Shown here: positions 42,244 through 54,900 of the stretch, piece after piece
How the letters are laid out: every line of letters begins with the position of its first letter
Numbering within the stretch: position 1 is the stretch's first letter
Assembly: GCA_000310025.1 (NCBI GenBank)
Contig: FN649755.1
Span: forward strand, 352,977 to 416,976
From: Ectocarpus siliculosus
Taxonomy: Eukaryota; Sar; Phaeophyceae; Ectocarpales; Ectocarpaceae
Reading direction: 5' to 3'
Length of the DNA: 64,000 bases
Notes under the pieces: generated by a model
What the model saw: the letters and a program-made list of their open reading frames with translations, nothing else
Told to the model about the DNA's origin: nothing
The model's database searches: none
Translations under genes and position numbers: made by a program

Positions 42244-44096
42244 CTTTTGTGAATGCATCTTTTATACCTAGAGACTGCAGCCCATTTCACAAACTAGGCA
42301 CCAATTTTGCAGTCTAAGACTGGTACCCAGCAAGTAGCATTTTACCCGAGCCACCACCACGCCAAATTTGCGCTCAATCCGCGCTCAGTGCGTCGAGTTA
42401 CCAACGCATGTGTGCCGAACTAATGTCGGAATGGGATGTCCCCTTGAGAGAAGAGGAGGCGTTGTCTGTTTGGAACCAGGTCGTGTAGGTTCTCTCTGCT
42501 GCTAACTTGCTGCTGGTATGCTTAGCAAGACAATGAGAGAGACATGGACGAGGGACCAGGAGGAAGAAGGGAGGCACACACCAAAGAGGAAAGCGACGGG
42601 AGGGTGTGACCCTATGCTACCGCTGTTAGCTAACGGCCGAAGCGAAGGAGATAAACGCATGGTTGTGGGTCTCTCGGTTCTGTTGTGGTGATGCTGTGCG
42701 AGAGAGAGGCACAGCGAGCGGCGATGAGCACAGCTCCGGGCAACACCCGACTACAGACGGCACCGAGAGATGGGCGGGCACGCCCGATCGAGCTGACAAC
42801 AGGAGATGCAGAGAGACCGAGTTGACAATAAAGACCTGTTGTTGTTGTGTGCCAGTACCGAAAAAGTGCGTGTAATGGCACCCATTGTTGATTTTGCGCC
42901 CAACGTTGTCATGGGACCAGGGGGCGACAAAAGGAAGAACGGAATGATATGCGGAAACTGCATTTCTGCACCGGTATCGGTGTCCACGCACCCGGCGCGA
43001 TATCAACGATATAAACCCTGCTTAGGACGTCAAAAATCCGCCCTTCCGCAAGGTACCGGTACTCTCCGGGCCACGTGACGTGTGCGTGTAGAAAAGACTC
43101 AAAAATGGCCACCGTCATTTCTTCCGTATCGTGCCCATGTGTTTCATCGCACCGGGGGTGCGTTGGAAATCTAGAACGAAAATATTTAGTTTAATTTCCG
43201 CGCCGATATCGATGTTGTGTCGCCTATCGGTGTTATGGCACGGGGGTGCGATAAACAGCCAAGGTAGGGATGATATAAAAAACGATCGCATCAAGGTACC
43301 ATAACACGCACTTGAACTGTATAATGCGTGTATGTTTGCATCTCGCGTTGGTTGGGTTTTGGTTGGTTTTGGTTGGTGTGCTGGATTGCTTGATATGGTA
43401 CCTCGAAGCGCACCAATTTTTTCCAGTTTTTTGTCACCATCAGCAAGGAGACCGGAGAGAGAGAGGAACACAAACACGTTCCTACGCACCGCCATTGACG
43501 ATGCATTTACTGCTGTACACCTTATTCCACTTGTTGTGTCGGAGGGTCTAGTAAGGAGTGCCGCCTGTGCCTTCCCCGTTCGCCTGGTCACCCATCACAC
43601 GCTTTTTTCAGTTGCCTGTCACACGCGAACGAGTCGAGTCAGACGGGGATTATTTTGTGTTTTGGGATGATGAGCACCCCCGCCTCCGTGAACCACCGGC
43701 GTCCCCCAGAAATCGAAACACGCTGTAGCCTACCAGGTACATAGCTTGTTCGGTGTACAGAAATATTGTGGCGCTATCTACTTCACGCTCTAGCACTGAA
43801 AATCGAGTGGAAGAGGAGTTAAGTGAATCTAAATCGTGAAGAGAATCACCCTCAGAGAAGGCAAGTGCAGACATATTTTGAAACCCTTCCCCAAAATCTC
43901 GAAAATTTCATTTGGGCTGTAAGACTATGTACGTATCATACGTCAGTGTCACACAACACCAAGAAGCAAGTACACACGTCAGCTGCGTCAGTGCGCCAAC
44001 CGTATTGTTGTTGTGCGTTGTTTTTTCTGCGTCTGAACAACATCTTCTTTCCTGCCGCTACAAGCTACAGCATAGCCGTAGTTGTTTGCTTGCGGC

Positions 44097-44139
<43 letters not shown>

Positions 44140-45127
44140 GGGCGTTTTGCTTCCATGTCCCACACACCACTCCTTCTCTGCGTGCTATATGTGCTTTGTC
44201 TGCTATGTGTTGCCAATATCTGATGTGTGCCCCTCCTGTGCCGCTTTTCAAATGTATGCGTCACAGTACCGACAGCGGTCAAGTCCCCCGTATTTCTAGC
44301 ACAACAATTTGTGTCACACTACCGGCGGGCGGGGCTCTGACATAAAAAAACGCCTCTCGCCTCTCCCTATGGGTACATGGGTACGCATGTACGCATCTAA
44401 GCGATGCACCCAAGCATACACACATGCGTGCGGCATGCGGGGTTTCAACCAAGAAAAAACCAGAAAATAACCAGGGCTCTCTTCGATCATCGTCAAAATA
44501 CATTCATGAGGCAAAAGTTATGCGACACCAAGGCTGGGCGGATTTAAGCAAGATATTCAGGACGGTGTGGTAGTTACAGTAGCTCTCTGGGTAGCGAGTC
44601 TTAGGTGTAGAGGCGCCGACTTTGGTGAGCTCTAGGTTCGAGGGTAGGATGCCCTCAAGAGATTTAGATGTGAGCAAAGCAAACAAGCTGTTTGCGGGTT
44701 TATTCTTGCAGCCAATTTCCTACACACGGATCTTCATACCGGAGGAAAAGCTCTGCGAGCTCCCAAAAATGGCTCAAACCCTTTAGGAAGACGTCTCGTA
44801 TATCATCTGTTTTCCCTCTGTCTGCTTCTTGCATCTTCTTGCATCACCCCTTGCCGCGGTACTTGCTCTCTTTACCCCACTCCGGAGGGAGATCTTGTAG
44901 ACTTATGTACAGGCAAGAACAGGCCGAATTTGTTTGGCAAGCTGCTGTTCTGGGTTTTTGGGTGCGCCGACCATTTGAATATTACAGCAGCAGGATGGTA
45001 AATGAACCATGGATACATCTTTGTTCCCAACAACGTAAGTAGTTCTACTTTGCTGTACGCTGCAGACTTGGGTGGATGTACCAGCGGCGCGCTGCTTCTG
45101 GGTGTACTTTAGCTTAGATTGGTTTAA
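42244..45127. other. no firm gene
   Basis: Frames such as 43115-43591 (-) and 44692-45042 (+) lack ATG starts. Motifs CGATATCGATG and GCAC(C)GGGGGTGCG recur at 42990-43260. A CAG microsatellite lies at 44098-44136. Confidence 0.35.
44098..44136 (+). repeat. (CAG)13 microsatellite
   Basis: Thirteen uninterrupted CAG units. Frames through it give poly-Gln, poly-Ala, poly-Ser or poly-Cys on either strand and are not evidence of a gene. Confidence 0.95.
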
Positions 45128-45840
45128 GGGCGCGGGGGGGATCGCAGTACCTCCTCTGAAAAATCCAGGAAACGCCTGCATATCTCGGTTTTCCAAAGTC
45201 TAACTGCAGTAAGAAACTACCATCATCGTAAATTAACCGTCCGCAGCGGTCGCTTGTGGAAAATGTTAGCAGCTGAGATTGTAGCCCTTTCGATACACTA
45301 CAGACTAGCGGTCCGCGATTTTCCAAACGATCCTTCTATCATCGAGTTCGGTGAGCTACAAGCTAGATTTTTGAAGCTGCTGTGCGGTCCAATTTTGAAA
45401 CGCTTCAAGCACCTTTGCCTAGGCTGGACATGCATATACATGACCGTAGGCATTCAAATCGACAATGGCGACCAGCTGGATATGTGAGGGAAGAGCTGCG
45501 CTGAAGTTCGCGGCCCCATACACTCACATAGGCGGTGATTCGTGTTCACCGTGTGCTTGAAGCGTTTCAAAATTGGACCGCACAGCAGCTTCAAAAATCT
45601 AGCTTGTAGCTCACCGAACTCGATGATAGAAGGATCGTTTGGAAAATCGCGGACCGCTAGTCTGTAGTGTATCGCAAGGGGTACAACCTCAGCTACTAAC
45701 ATTGTACACAAGCGACCGCTGCGGACGGTTAATTTACGATGGTAGTTTCGTACTGGAGTTAGACTTTGGAAAACCGAGATATGCAGGCGTTTCCATGGCA
45801 GGCGTTTCCTGTTTTTTTGACTGCGATCCCCAGTGCGGCC
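45128..45840. mobile_element. 713-bp fold-back element, TTAA-flanked
   Basis: The left arm (45128 to about 45413) and right arm (about 45551-45840) are inverted repeats of nearly 290 bp with few differences, around a spacer of about 137 bp. The outer ends GGGCGCGGGGGGGATCGCAG and, complemented, GGCCGCACTGGGGATCGCAG are flanked by TTAA (45124-45127 and 45841-45844). TTAA targets are used by piggyBac and Kolobok transposons; purine-starting ends fit Kolobok better (inference). The same peptide, including VRDFPNDPSIIEFGELQARF, reads outward from each arm because the arms are copies. I do not count it as a gene. Confidence 0.75.
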
Positions 45841-46132
45841 TTAAGGGGAGGAAGAAGAGCAATTTTGATGTTGACGAATTTTGAAAACAAACGCAAGAGG
45901 TCCAGAAATTGTACAACATACATACAAGACCAGTCGGGAGGCATCGCAAAAAACAGCAATCGTTGATTCTCGCACAGGGCGGCAGTAGAGGCTGCTCAAA
46001 ACATACATACATTTCACGCGTCTACCTCCACAGGCTTCCTTTGGAATCAAGATAAAAATTCGCTCCATTCTAAATTCATGTCAAAAGAGCCAAAACGGAA
46101 GGCGCTGAAACAAGGTCATTTTTGATGGTTGA

Positions 46133-46580
46133 GTTAGGCATTCTACTGTCAGCAGTAGAGGACATCATGAAGAGGCGTCGTGCGTGTTGGCACGTTCAGG
46201 TTTGTTACTGGAGCTGAAATGTCGAAGGTCGCAGCAGCCTTTGAAAACAGTCCGAAATCTGCGCCGGAACCAAGAGGCATCCAACATTTGTCACAGCCAT
46301 GCTCGCCGTCATCGATCCCAATCTCCTGAGCTACGGGTTTACAGGAGTAGCTGATGCCACTAGCTACTGTTGACACCCCTCCGTTCAGGGGTTTACGGTC
46401 CGTGGCGGTGAGCATGGCTGTGGCAAATGTTGAATGCCGCTTGGTTCCGGCGCAGATTTCGGACTGTTTCAGCGGCTGCTGCGACCTTCGATATTTCCGC
46501 TCCAGTAGCAAATCTGAACGTGCCAGCACGCACGACCCCTCTTCCTGGTGTCCTCTACTGATGACAATAGAGTGCCTAAC
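46133..46580. mobile_element. 448-bp fold-back element
   Basis: It begins GTTAGGCATTCTACTGTC and ends GACAATAGAGTGCCTAAC. The arms of roughly 175 bp pair inversely (GTCGTGCGTGTTGGCACGTT with its complement, GTCCGAAATCTGCGCCGGAA with its complement) with scattered mismatches. The centre, about 46310-46400, is unpaired. Target duplication is ambiguous: TA or none. It lies only 290 bp from the element at 45128-45840 but has different ends. Confidence 0.65.
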
Positions 46581-49500
46581 CTAACCCCGGCGGGAAGGTT
46601 GTTTTCTTTCTTTGTATAGGATTAAAGAATGGGAAAAGAGCCAGCGTCAAAACCGCTGTTCTTCCCCCCACGCGACCGCTAAATTTGTTCCTCTCCGCTA
46701 ATATTTTTTTCGGCGCGCAGCAGGGTGGCAACTCGAAAACTGGCAAACCAACCACTTCTAGTTCACGCTTTCCACATGATTGTGAGGCCAAACCAATCGT
46801 GACTACAACCAGCCCTAATGAACATCACAAGCAGGGCTCGCCACCACAACCGGGTTTTACAGGACCGCGTCGGGCGGTAGAAACGTACGTGGACACCGAT
46901 CAGACTTTGTATGCGGCGGAGACCACCACATGAAACAAATGACCGTGGGACCGACAGATAGAATCAGAACGCTAGAGGTACGCTAGAGGTTCACCTCACC
47001 TCTCGTGATCTTCAGCCTTACCTCGTCTCCACCCTCTCCTCCCTTGCCCTGCTGTTGGTATGTACCTCTGGCAATGACGCGAGTGGTCAACTTGAAGTCA
47101 CAAGTCAAGGAATGGGGGACGGCAAACCGCTCTATCGACGAGGGCAGTGCCGTGCGGATGAACTGCTGACGTTTCGCCTCTCATGTGTCATCTTTGCGGT
47201 GCGGCTCATCTGCGGTGCGGCTGGCGGACGCACCAGCACACCATCATGACGATTGATGGCCGTGAAGGGCCCTTTGGGCAGTGTAACAAAGGGGGAATGT
47301 AGAGCATCGACCGTCGCGACGTTGCTGTGGCACGTTCGAGCGTAGGAAGAGCTATCTACATATGTACTGTAGCTACAGAACAAGCCTCACAGATCTCAAC
47401 CGGAGGTGGGGTGCCACTGCTATCTACTACTGCTGTTGTGGCACATGTACAGATGTACAGATCAACCCGGCAAGCACATGTACAGACGTACAGATCAACC
47501 CGGCGTCTTGCGCTTGATCCGGCCTCCAGCGCGCGCCCTGTGTAGTTCCTACAATGGGGTTCGCCGTTCTTTGGATGCGACCCTTGATCGGGGTGCGGAT
47601 ACTGTATCGAGGGTAGGTTCGTCGGGCTTGGTGTGTATGTATGTGCCGCTGAGACGGTATCCCAAGGATCGGTGTGAAACCGACTAGGACCAGTGATGTC
47701 CTCCACGTCGACCAGGAGGTCGTACCCGCGCCTTCTCCTCGAAGGAGGAGGAAACTGAAGTGGCAGGATGAGTGTGTTGCTTTCGCAGCAACTCGTCACC
47801 TGTACCAGGGGGTATCCGCAAGCTGGATGAGAGCAAAGAAAGACACCGACTGCTGTACATAGGTAAACCGATCGTCCGCTAAACCAATCGTCCGAGCGAA
47901 CGACGGAGAAAGGGGTCGCAACACGAAAATAAAATACTAAAACACAAGCCGAACACACAGGACAATAGTCAAACATCCAGATAACCGGAGAGAACGGACA
48001 AAGTTTGAAATGCCATCGAAAGCGGGCATCGAAAGCTATAAATAGCAGGCGCCAAAGCGAAACGGACTCAATTCTCAACTGGAACCACACACAAAAATAT
48101 ACAGAAACCACCGAGCACGCGGGCGCATGTTTGTGCACACAGCCACCCGAAACATCAACATTTGGACCTGGTTCTCACCGTTCAGCTGCCGGTCATACGG
48201 GGCAGCGTTTGAGCTCGTTCGATCGATTACTGTGTATCTTGGTGTTGCGGTACACTAGATAGACATGTTCACCAGGTGCTTTGCCAGCGCAATCTTCCGT
48301 CGAGTGCCCAGCGTGTTGCAGCGTTGGCCTTGGGTACAATGACTTTCAATCCTTTTGTGTTTGTAACAATACAGACGACGGTGGTAGGATTGTCTTCCTG
48401 TGGGTGGACATGGCAAACATTCTGTGTCAGTCTGAAATTACGCATGTTTGCAGCCAACCCCGGGGGTCAGAGATCTCAACGGCTGCTTGAACAGATGGGC
48501 TGTCGGTCAACCGTGCTGTCCTGTGCGGTTTGGTCGGCCTGCCGGCGGTACGTATACCTGAACCACCCAGGACTCAAGACATGTCTTGAGGAAATAGAAA
48601 GGGGAAATGAACAGGGGTCTCGAGCCATCCCCGCGTCAACGACATGTCACCGACTGACACCAGCACATACTTCTATTCATGTGTGTTTTCGTCCAATATA
48701 TTATGGCGACAGCTCCCCCATTTTTCTACGTGTATGTATGTAGAGTACTACAGTGTGTATAGTCTACACTTTTCAGTGTGCACTGTATAGCATGGGTGGG
48801 AAAATTGACTCGCATCCTACTGCTCGGATGGAGACGAACGTACTCGCGACTGGGACACCTCCTACGGTTCCGGACAGAAAACCCGACAACACAGAATGGA
48901 TGCCATCATGCGAGAGCTCATCGTGCAGCAAGCGAGAGTAGTAGTGGCTTATCGTTCGGGACCGGAAACAAACTTGGAACACCAGCGGTGTAGGAATCGT
49001 CCGAGATACCCCTGACACGTGGGTGAGGCTGTCTCTCTCGATGTTACTCGCGATGATTGGCACCGCGAGCAATTGAAGAGTAGAAGTAGGAGCTACTTCT
49101 TGTGCTCTGTAGAGGCGTGGAGATATGTTGGAAAACTGGCGCTTACTATAGATGGCCAACAAACCCTGATAGATCCACCACAGAGAACGCAGAAGTCCAG
49201 ATGACAGTTCCTAGAGAATACTAGGAAAGCTAAGAGCCACGACTATCCAGAGAAGTCCATGCGACAGGAAATATACGTGATCCCTCGAGTAGAGAACTCT
49301 ACAGCAGAAGATCCCCCGCATGCAGATGCGTTATTTATGAACGAAATATATGATATGTACGATGCATGATCTACGATGGCAATATTTCCATGACAACCGG
49401 GCAGGCGGTGAAAGTCTAAGTACCACGGTTTGTGCGCCCGTGACAACATCTGAGACAACAACGCTTTCATTCGCAGTGTAGTCGCGTGGCCTCAGGTCAG

Positions 49501-51154
49501 CGGAGGGCGGGACCAACTCCAGCGGTGAAAAGCCGCGATTGGTTTTGAATATGCACGCTCATAAGTCACGAATTTCTTTTGAATATAGTCTAGGCTATGC
49601 GATGTTCTATCGCCAGCTTCTAAACACGCAACACTACATGTAGCACTCCCAACCCGGTGGGAAACTCGCTGAACTTCCAGCTGCAGCAATAGTAGCAGCA
49701 GCGCTAGCTTGAATAGCTTGGAGACCTTTCCTGCTACCAGTTTCCACATGCCCGTCTACTCTCGCGCTACCGCAACTCCAACATTTGTACGTATACCTTG
49801 TCTACACTGAACAACATGCACGCAGAACCAGATACAGCCAAATCGCGAGAGACAGCCCTGCTGGTGGCGGCAGTTCATAACCTGGCCGGCACGAATAGGT
49901 AGATTGGCGGCTGGGAAACAAACCTTTTCCGGTTACGGTCCGCATTTATGATATTTCTACACGCTCTTACCCACTGATTCTGCCATGTACTCGTCGCCTT
50001 GGGACCACGTCGTGGTGTTTACTCCCCCTCTATCCCTCTGCTTTATTCTGCCTATCTACAAAACCTGTCCCTTTCTTCCCTCATCCCGAGGCCGCGACGT
50101 TATACAGGAACATCCGAACATCCAACATTCAAGCAACGATATTACTGTTCAAAGTGTATTCGCGTTTTCTTTCGATATTCCTTCGAGCCGAAAGCCCGGT
50201 GAGCCGTACGTTTCACATATATCTTTGGAAACCTGTCCCCCTACTCCCATTGGTGCGGTGCGTTTGTAGTCCTTGTCGATGTTTAGGAACGCATAAATCT
50301 ATGCGCCCAATGACATAGCTTTGTCACGTGCGTCGAGGATCACGACTGACGATCACTTCGTTCGTGTGGCCACCAGGTTTAGGGTAACACGCCCAGGTCG
50401 GCGGCGTGTCTGCCGAAAAAGCGATGGTCACTGGCAGCATCGAGGGATGGCGCATAAGTTTACAATTGACACAAGTTTACAATTGACGTGCCAGATAAAG
50501 TGGAGGTATCACACCACCATTGTCTTAGAGAGCCCACCGCAGTGATGCTGCCATATACACCGTACTACAAGACCACCAAACACGCGAGTTGTGTGCTGGA
50601 GGCACCTTGTGACCAGCACGTTACGGCCGATTTCTTCGGGATGGTGACTGGCTTGAGATTCACGGCACAGGCGTTACACGAATAGGACGAATGTCGAAAA
50701 AAAGTCGCCAGGAGAAGGACTTCATAAGTATCGCTATGTTCTTGCAACCAGACGGCCACTTCGAAAAACAACAAAGCGCTGTGCTAGATCCCGGTGGAGT
50801 TGTCGGTTCCTCATAAAAAAAGCTATGCCTTTTTCCCAACGTCTCCCACCAACCAACGGGCCCAAACGGCACCCAATCGAGCACCCCAACCGCACTCTGG
50901 CGGACGGGGTGCGTACTCATGTAGACCATCGTCTTCGCATGGCGCGTGGACCGTTGACCACGTATTCTGCTTGAGTCGAAGAACTTTTTTTCGTTCGACG
51001 TTCGACAGCGGGTGCTCGATGTTGCTCTGCTCTGCCGTTCACTATCCGTGATGGATGCTCTTACCCGTCTCGTCCATTTCTCCCGTCATGTCCACATTTC
51101 CGAGTGAAACGTTGCGGCTGCTTACCTTCATGAGGCAACCGTGTGGACGGCCAG
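46581..51154. other. 4.6 kb with one weak gene candidate
   Basis: The longest frame (48138-47356 -, 260 codons) starts at GTG and spans repeats of ACATGTACAGAYGTACAGATCAACCCGG (about 47440-47505). I do not accept it. Frames at 48281-48490 (+), 48457-48269 (-) and 48785-48941 (+, MGGKIDSHPTARMETNVLA) read naturally but are short. The one candidate kept is at 49243-49749. Confidence 0.35.
49243..49749 (-). CDS. possible type II membrane protein, interrupted
   Basis: From the ATG at 49749 the frame reads MWKLVAGKVSKLFKLALLLL, then LLQLEVQRVSH: a short basic head and one hydrophobic helix, the usual signal-anchor layout of Golgi enzymes. It stays natural (FVTYERAYSKPIAAFHRWS) to about 49510 and then stops. 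Natural reading continues in other frames: RPRDYTANESVVVSDVV near 49480, then KPWYLDFHRLPGCHGNIAIV and FSTRGITYISCRMDFSG to 49243. Either small introns or frameshifts intervene. A glycosyl- or sulfotransferase would fit the anchor, but I see no catalytic motif. Confidence 0.3.
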
Positions 51155-51881
51155 TTAGATGGATTGGTACACCGACATGATGTAAGAGCCGCCGCAGATC
51201 TCGTCGGAGTCGCCCGTGCAGGGCATGTCGCAGGTCTGGAAACCGTTGTCATCGTAGCCGTCGATTACGCCGCACCAGCACTGTCTCACGCAGCAGCAGT
51301 ATCAGCACGAAAGGAGGCGTGAACAGGCGGAGGGCCCAGATTGATGTCATCATGGTCAAGACGACATGCATCGATGGAGTGCGATGCGCCACGAAAGCAG
51401 GTGGTTTTGGTGACCTAGGCAGTAGTACCGGCGTCAGCACGAAATTACCGGCCAAAGGCTTAAAACACCCTACGTCGTGCTACACTAATCTTCGAAATCG
51501 ATGCACAAAGGCGGCGGCTTTCCGCTGACTGGTTCCAGAGAACTCGACGATCAAATCAAGTCGGCTTTTCGTGTTGGTGCTTTGCTCGTCACCCCTCACT
51601 GTCCCACAAAGCACGACAGACACTCTGTGGAACCGAATACAAGAAGTCATACCTCTCGAGAGAACTGGGTTCCATAGTAGGGCTCGCTGCATACCGCGGC
51701 GCAGGCCTGGTCATTGGGTCACGCAGGGTTAGGAGTAAGGTCACGTAGGGTTAGGAGTAGGGTCACGTAGGGTTAGGAGTAGGGTTAGGGTTAGTGTCCA
51801 CGAGCAAGCTTTGTCAATTGTCCGGGTGTTGAGCGAGAGAAGTAGATACACAGAGGGAGTATCGACATCGGGGAAAACAGC

Positions 51882-51934
<53 letters not shown>

Positions 51935-54900
51935 GCAGCAGCTGACTGCCACAGCATGACGATGAAGGATGGCCGTTCCAAACGAAATTCTTCCAGAGGT
52001 GTGAAAGTGTGAACGTCTTGGAAAAAACGAACATTCCGAAAAACCAACCAGACCAACGAGTGAGTTTTGGTCGGAGAAACGTTGCTCACATCAGCGGTCA
52101 TGCTGTCAGATTCATAAGAGTAGTACATGATTCGGCCGGCGGAGTCTTGGAAGCATCCAAGGTACGCGGGGTCGTGGGCGTAGACACTCATGCTGTAGTA
52201 CCCTCCGCAGGTCTCTTCGGAGTCGCCCGAGCAGGGCATGTCGCAGACTCCCTCGCCGTTCTCGGAGTATCGGGCGTTGAGGTCGCCGCACCAGCACTGT
52301 TTTCGTAGTTATGGTAGATGCAGTGAGGCGAAAAATGGTGTGGTGCAATCAGAGGAGCAAGTTCGCCGTGTCGAGGGGTATTGCGGTGATTGGTACACTG
52401 TGTACACTTTAGCGAAATTTGGGAGATGTATACACGGGTGCCACATGGTGTCGGTGGTGTCGGCAAGTATCACCCAACACGAGAACGTCGACAATGACTC
52501 AGGCGGCGATCGGGAACTTTGGACAACAACAGCAAAAACAACGACAACGATATGTTTGCCGTTGTTGGGGTTTGGATTTGACATCTGGCGACGTTAATAA
52601 ACAACAACAGCAAACCACCATGCCGGCCCGAACGAACGCCAATGGCGCGTGGTTGGAAGTGAAATTTGGTGGCTGGTTGCACCAAACCCCGACCGGCTAA
52701 GTTTGCCATCCATGGTGGCGACACAGACTGTCATATTGAACTTTCAACCAACACAAGGCCTAGAGGCCGGGAGTGCCTGAACACCGATCTATCACAAAAG
52801 ACAGACCCAGTGTCGTCCGAACGGCTTGGCTCTGAGACTAGATGAAACCGTCACAACGCTCTCACCTGTGTAGAGTACTGTGTTCCGTAGAAGGCATAGT
52901 CGGAGCATAGCGTCGCGCAGAACTGTGATGAATTGCGAAGGTTGTGTATGTCCACGGTGATCGATCACCAGGAAGAGGGGGGAAGGAGTAGTTAGGGGTA
53001 CACCAACCGAGAGCAATGAATGCAGACGCACCGCGTGGGCGCAGTAACAGCGAGTTGGCTTACGGGTCGACCTTCAAGAAAGGCTCTGACAATTATCCAC
53101 GGACAATGCCAACATCACGCCATCCTCGGAAGGCACGAACCGCGCGGCAGGCCGGCCAATAATTCCTTATGCAAAGGGCATGCATGTCATCCAACAACAT
53201 GGAGAAAATACCTAGGAAACAAATGCACCAAAACCGGGCGAGCACACAACCACTGTTCGCGCCTCTCTTGCGCTCTTCCTCGCTCACCTCAGCGGTCATG
53301 CCGTCAGAGGAGCCTGCCTCAACGAAGATACGGCTGTCCGCCGGGTCGGAGTAGCAGCCACGGTACGAGAGGTCCACGGGATCTACGTCGTTCTCGTAGA
53401 CACTCATGCTGTAGAAGCCTCCGCAGATCTCGCTGGAGTCGCCCGAGCAGTCCATGTCGCACTCGCCGGCACCGTTGGCATCGTAGTCGGCGTTGTCACC
53501 ACACCAGCACTGTTGAGTTCGACGGAACAAATCGAGAAACGAGGGGAGATGGGGGAAGCAGTCACCGAGAGGGCAGGGGCTAGTTCAGCGTGGCCATATT
53601 AATAGTGGCAATTGCGTATCGAATACCGCGTACGCGATACACTATTTGCGCCCAGGCCACGACTCCCATGAGTGATGCACGGATTTCGTGCCGGTGCACA
53701 AAGCAGCGAACGACAGCGTACAATACCGGCATGATCCGAGGCACGTACTGTAGGTGACTTGAAATACACCAACAGAAGGCCACGGGGGTGACTGTTGAAC
53801 CCCCATTGCAATGTCCATGATGATGAAGTTCTGACGCCACGCAAGGGCGACTTGAACACCTCGCGATCCGCAAATATCACGGGTTCTTTGAGCGTGTATG
53901 CTAGACGACTCACCTGCGTCGAGTACTGAGTCCCGTAGTACTGGTAGGCGCCGCAGTTCCCCAAGCAGATCTGTGGCCGGTTGGTTGCGTTGGAGGGGAA
54001 GACACATTGGTCACATTGGTCGTTCGAACGAGGAGAGATAAGTAAATTGGGAACAACGTGGCAGTTTGTTGGGTGGCGGTGGCGCGTTGATGCAAGGGCT
54101 ACGTATTTCGAACGCTGGTGGCAACGGCCATGCAGCGACAAACCACGAGCATACCAACAGCAGTACAAGCCGTGTTGACGTTCGACACAGATGACATCAT
54201 CAACAGCTCAACCCACGACCCCGAGACGTATCCCATCCGTCTTCCTTGCGGACACACCTCCGAGGTCATGTCGTCAGAGGTAGCCACCAACTCGAAGATG
54301 CGGCTGTCGGCCGGGTCGGAGTAGCAGCCAAGGTACGAGGGGTCCACAGGATCTACGTTCTCGTAGACGCTCATGGTGTAGAAGCCTCCGCAGATCTCGC
54401 TGGCGTCGCCCGAGCAGGCCATGTCGCACTCGCCGGCACCGTTGGCGTCGTAGTCGGCGTTGTCGCCGCACCAGCACTGTCGTGTTCGGCAGTATTAATC
54501 GAGAAACGGGGGGAGAGGGGGGGTGCATTCACCGAAAGGGCAGGGGCTAGTTCAGCGTGACTTCAGTGCCACGCAGGACGGTATTTGGCGCCGTTAAACA
54601 CGGAAGATGGGAGACATCGTGGTGGAGGTGCGGCGTCAGGGAGCGGATATATATCACAGTAGCAACAGACCTCGAGATGGGAACATCTGGCGTGCAAAAA
54701 AGCAGGCCCAATGAGTCAGACGGTGGTATCGAGAAACATACAAACGTCCATCCGAACAACCCCTGCGATTTCTCAGATCGAGCAAAATCGCGTCCCGCGC
54801 CGGTGTCTGGGACAGGTGGTGCGTACTCGGTTGCAAGCACGAGGCTCCGACTACAGTATCAAAGAATAAAACTAGCGAGAAGGGCTGACCGGGACCAAAC

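Noticed and set aside
43912-44282. ORFs with poly-Gln, poly-Ala, poly-Ser or poly-Cys
   Set aside because: All are different readings of the same (CAG)13 microsatellite.
45254-45711. Conserved peptide VRDFPNDPSIIEFGELQARF read from both strands as two genes
   Set aside because: The identity follows from the two arms of one fold-back element being copies; there is no independent evidence of selection on protein.
47356-48138. 260-codon minus-strand frame
   Set aside because: Starts at GTG, has no ATG near the start and no domain, and spans small tandem repeats.
53020-53583. 187-codon plus-strand frame rich in Arg and Ser
   Set aside because: Antisense shadow of a WSC exon.
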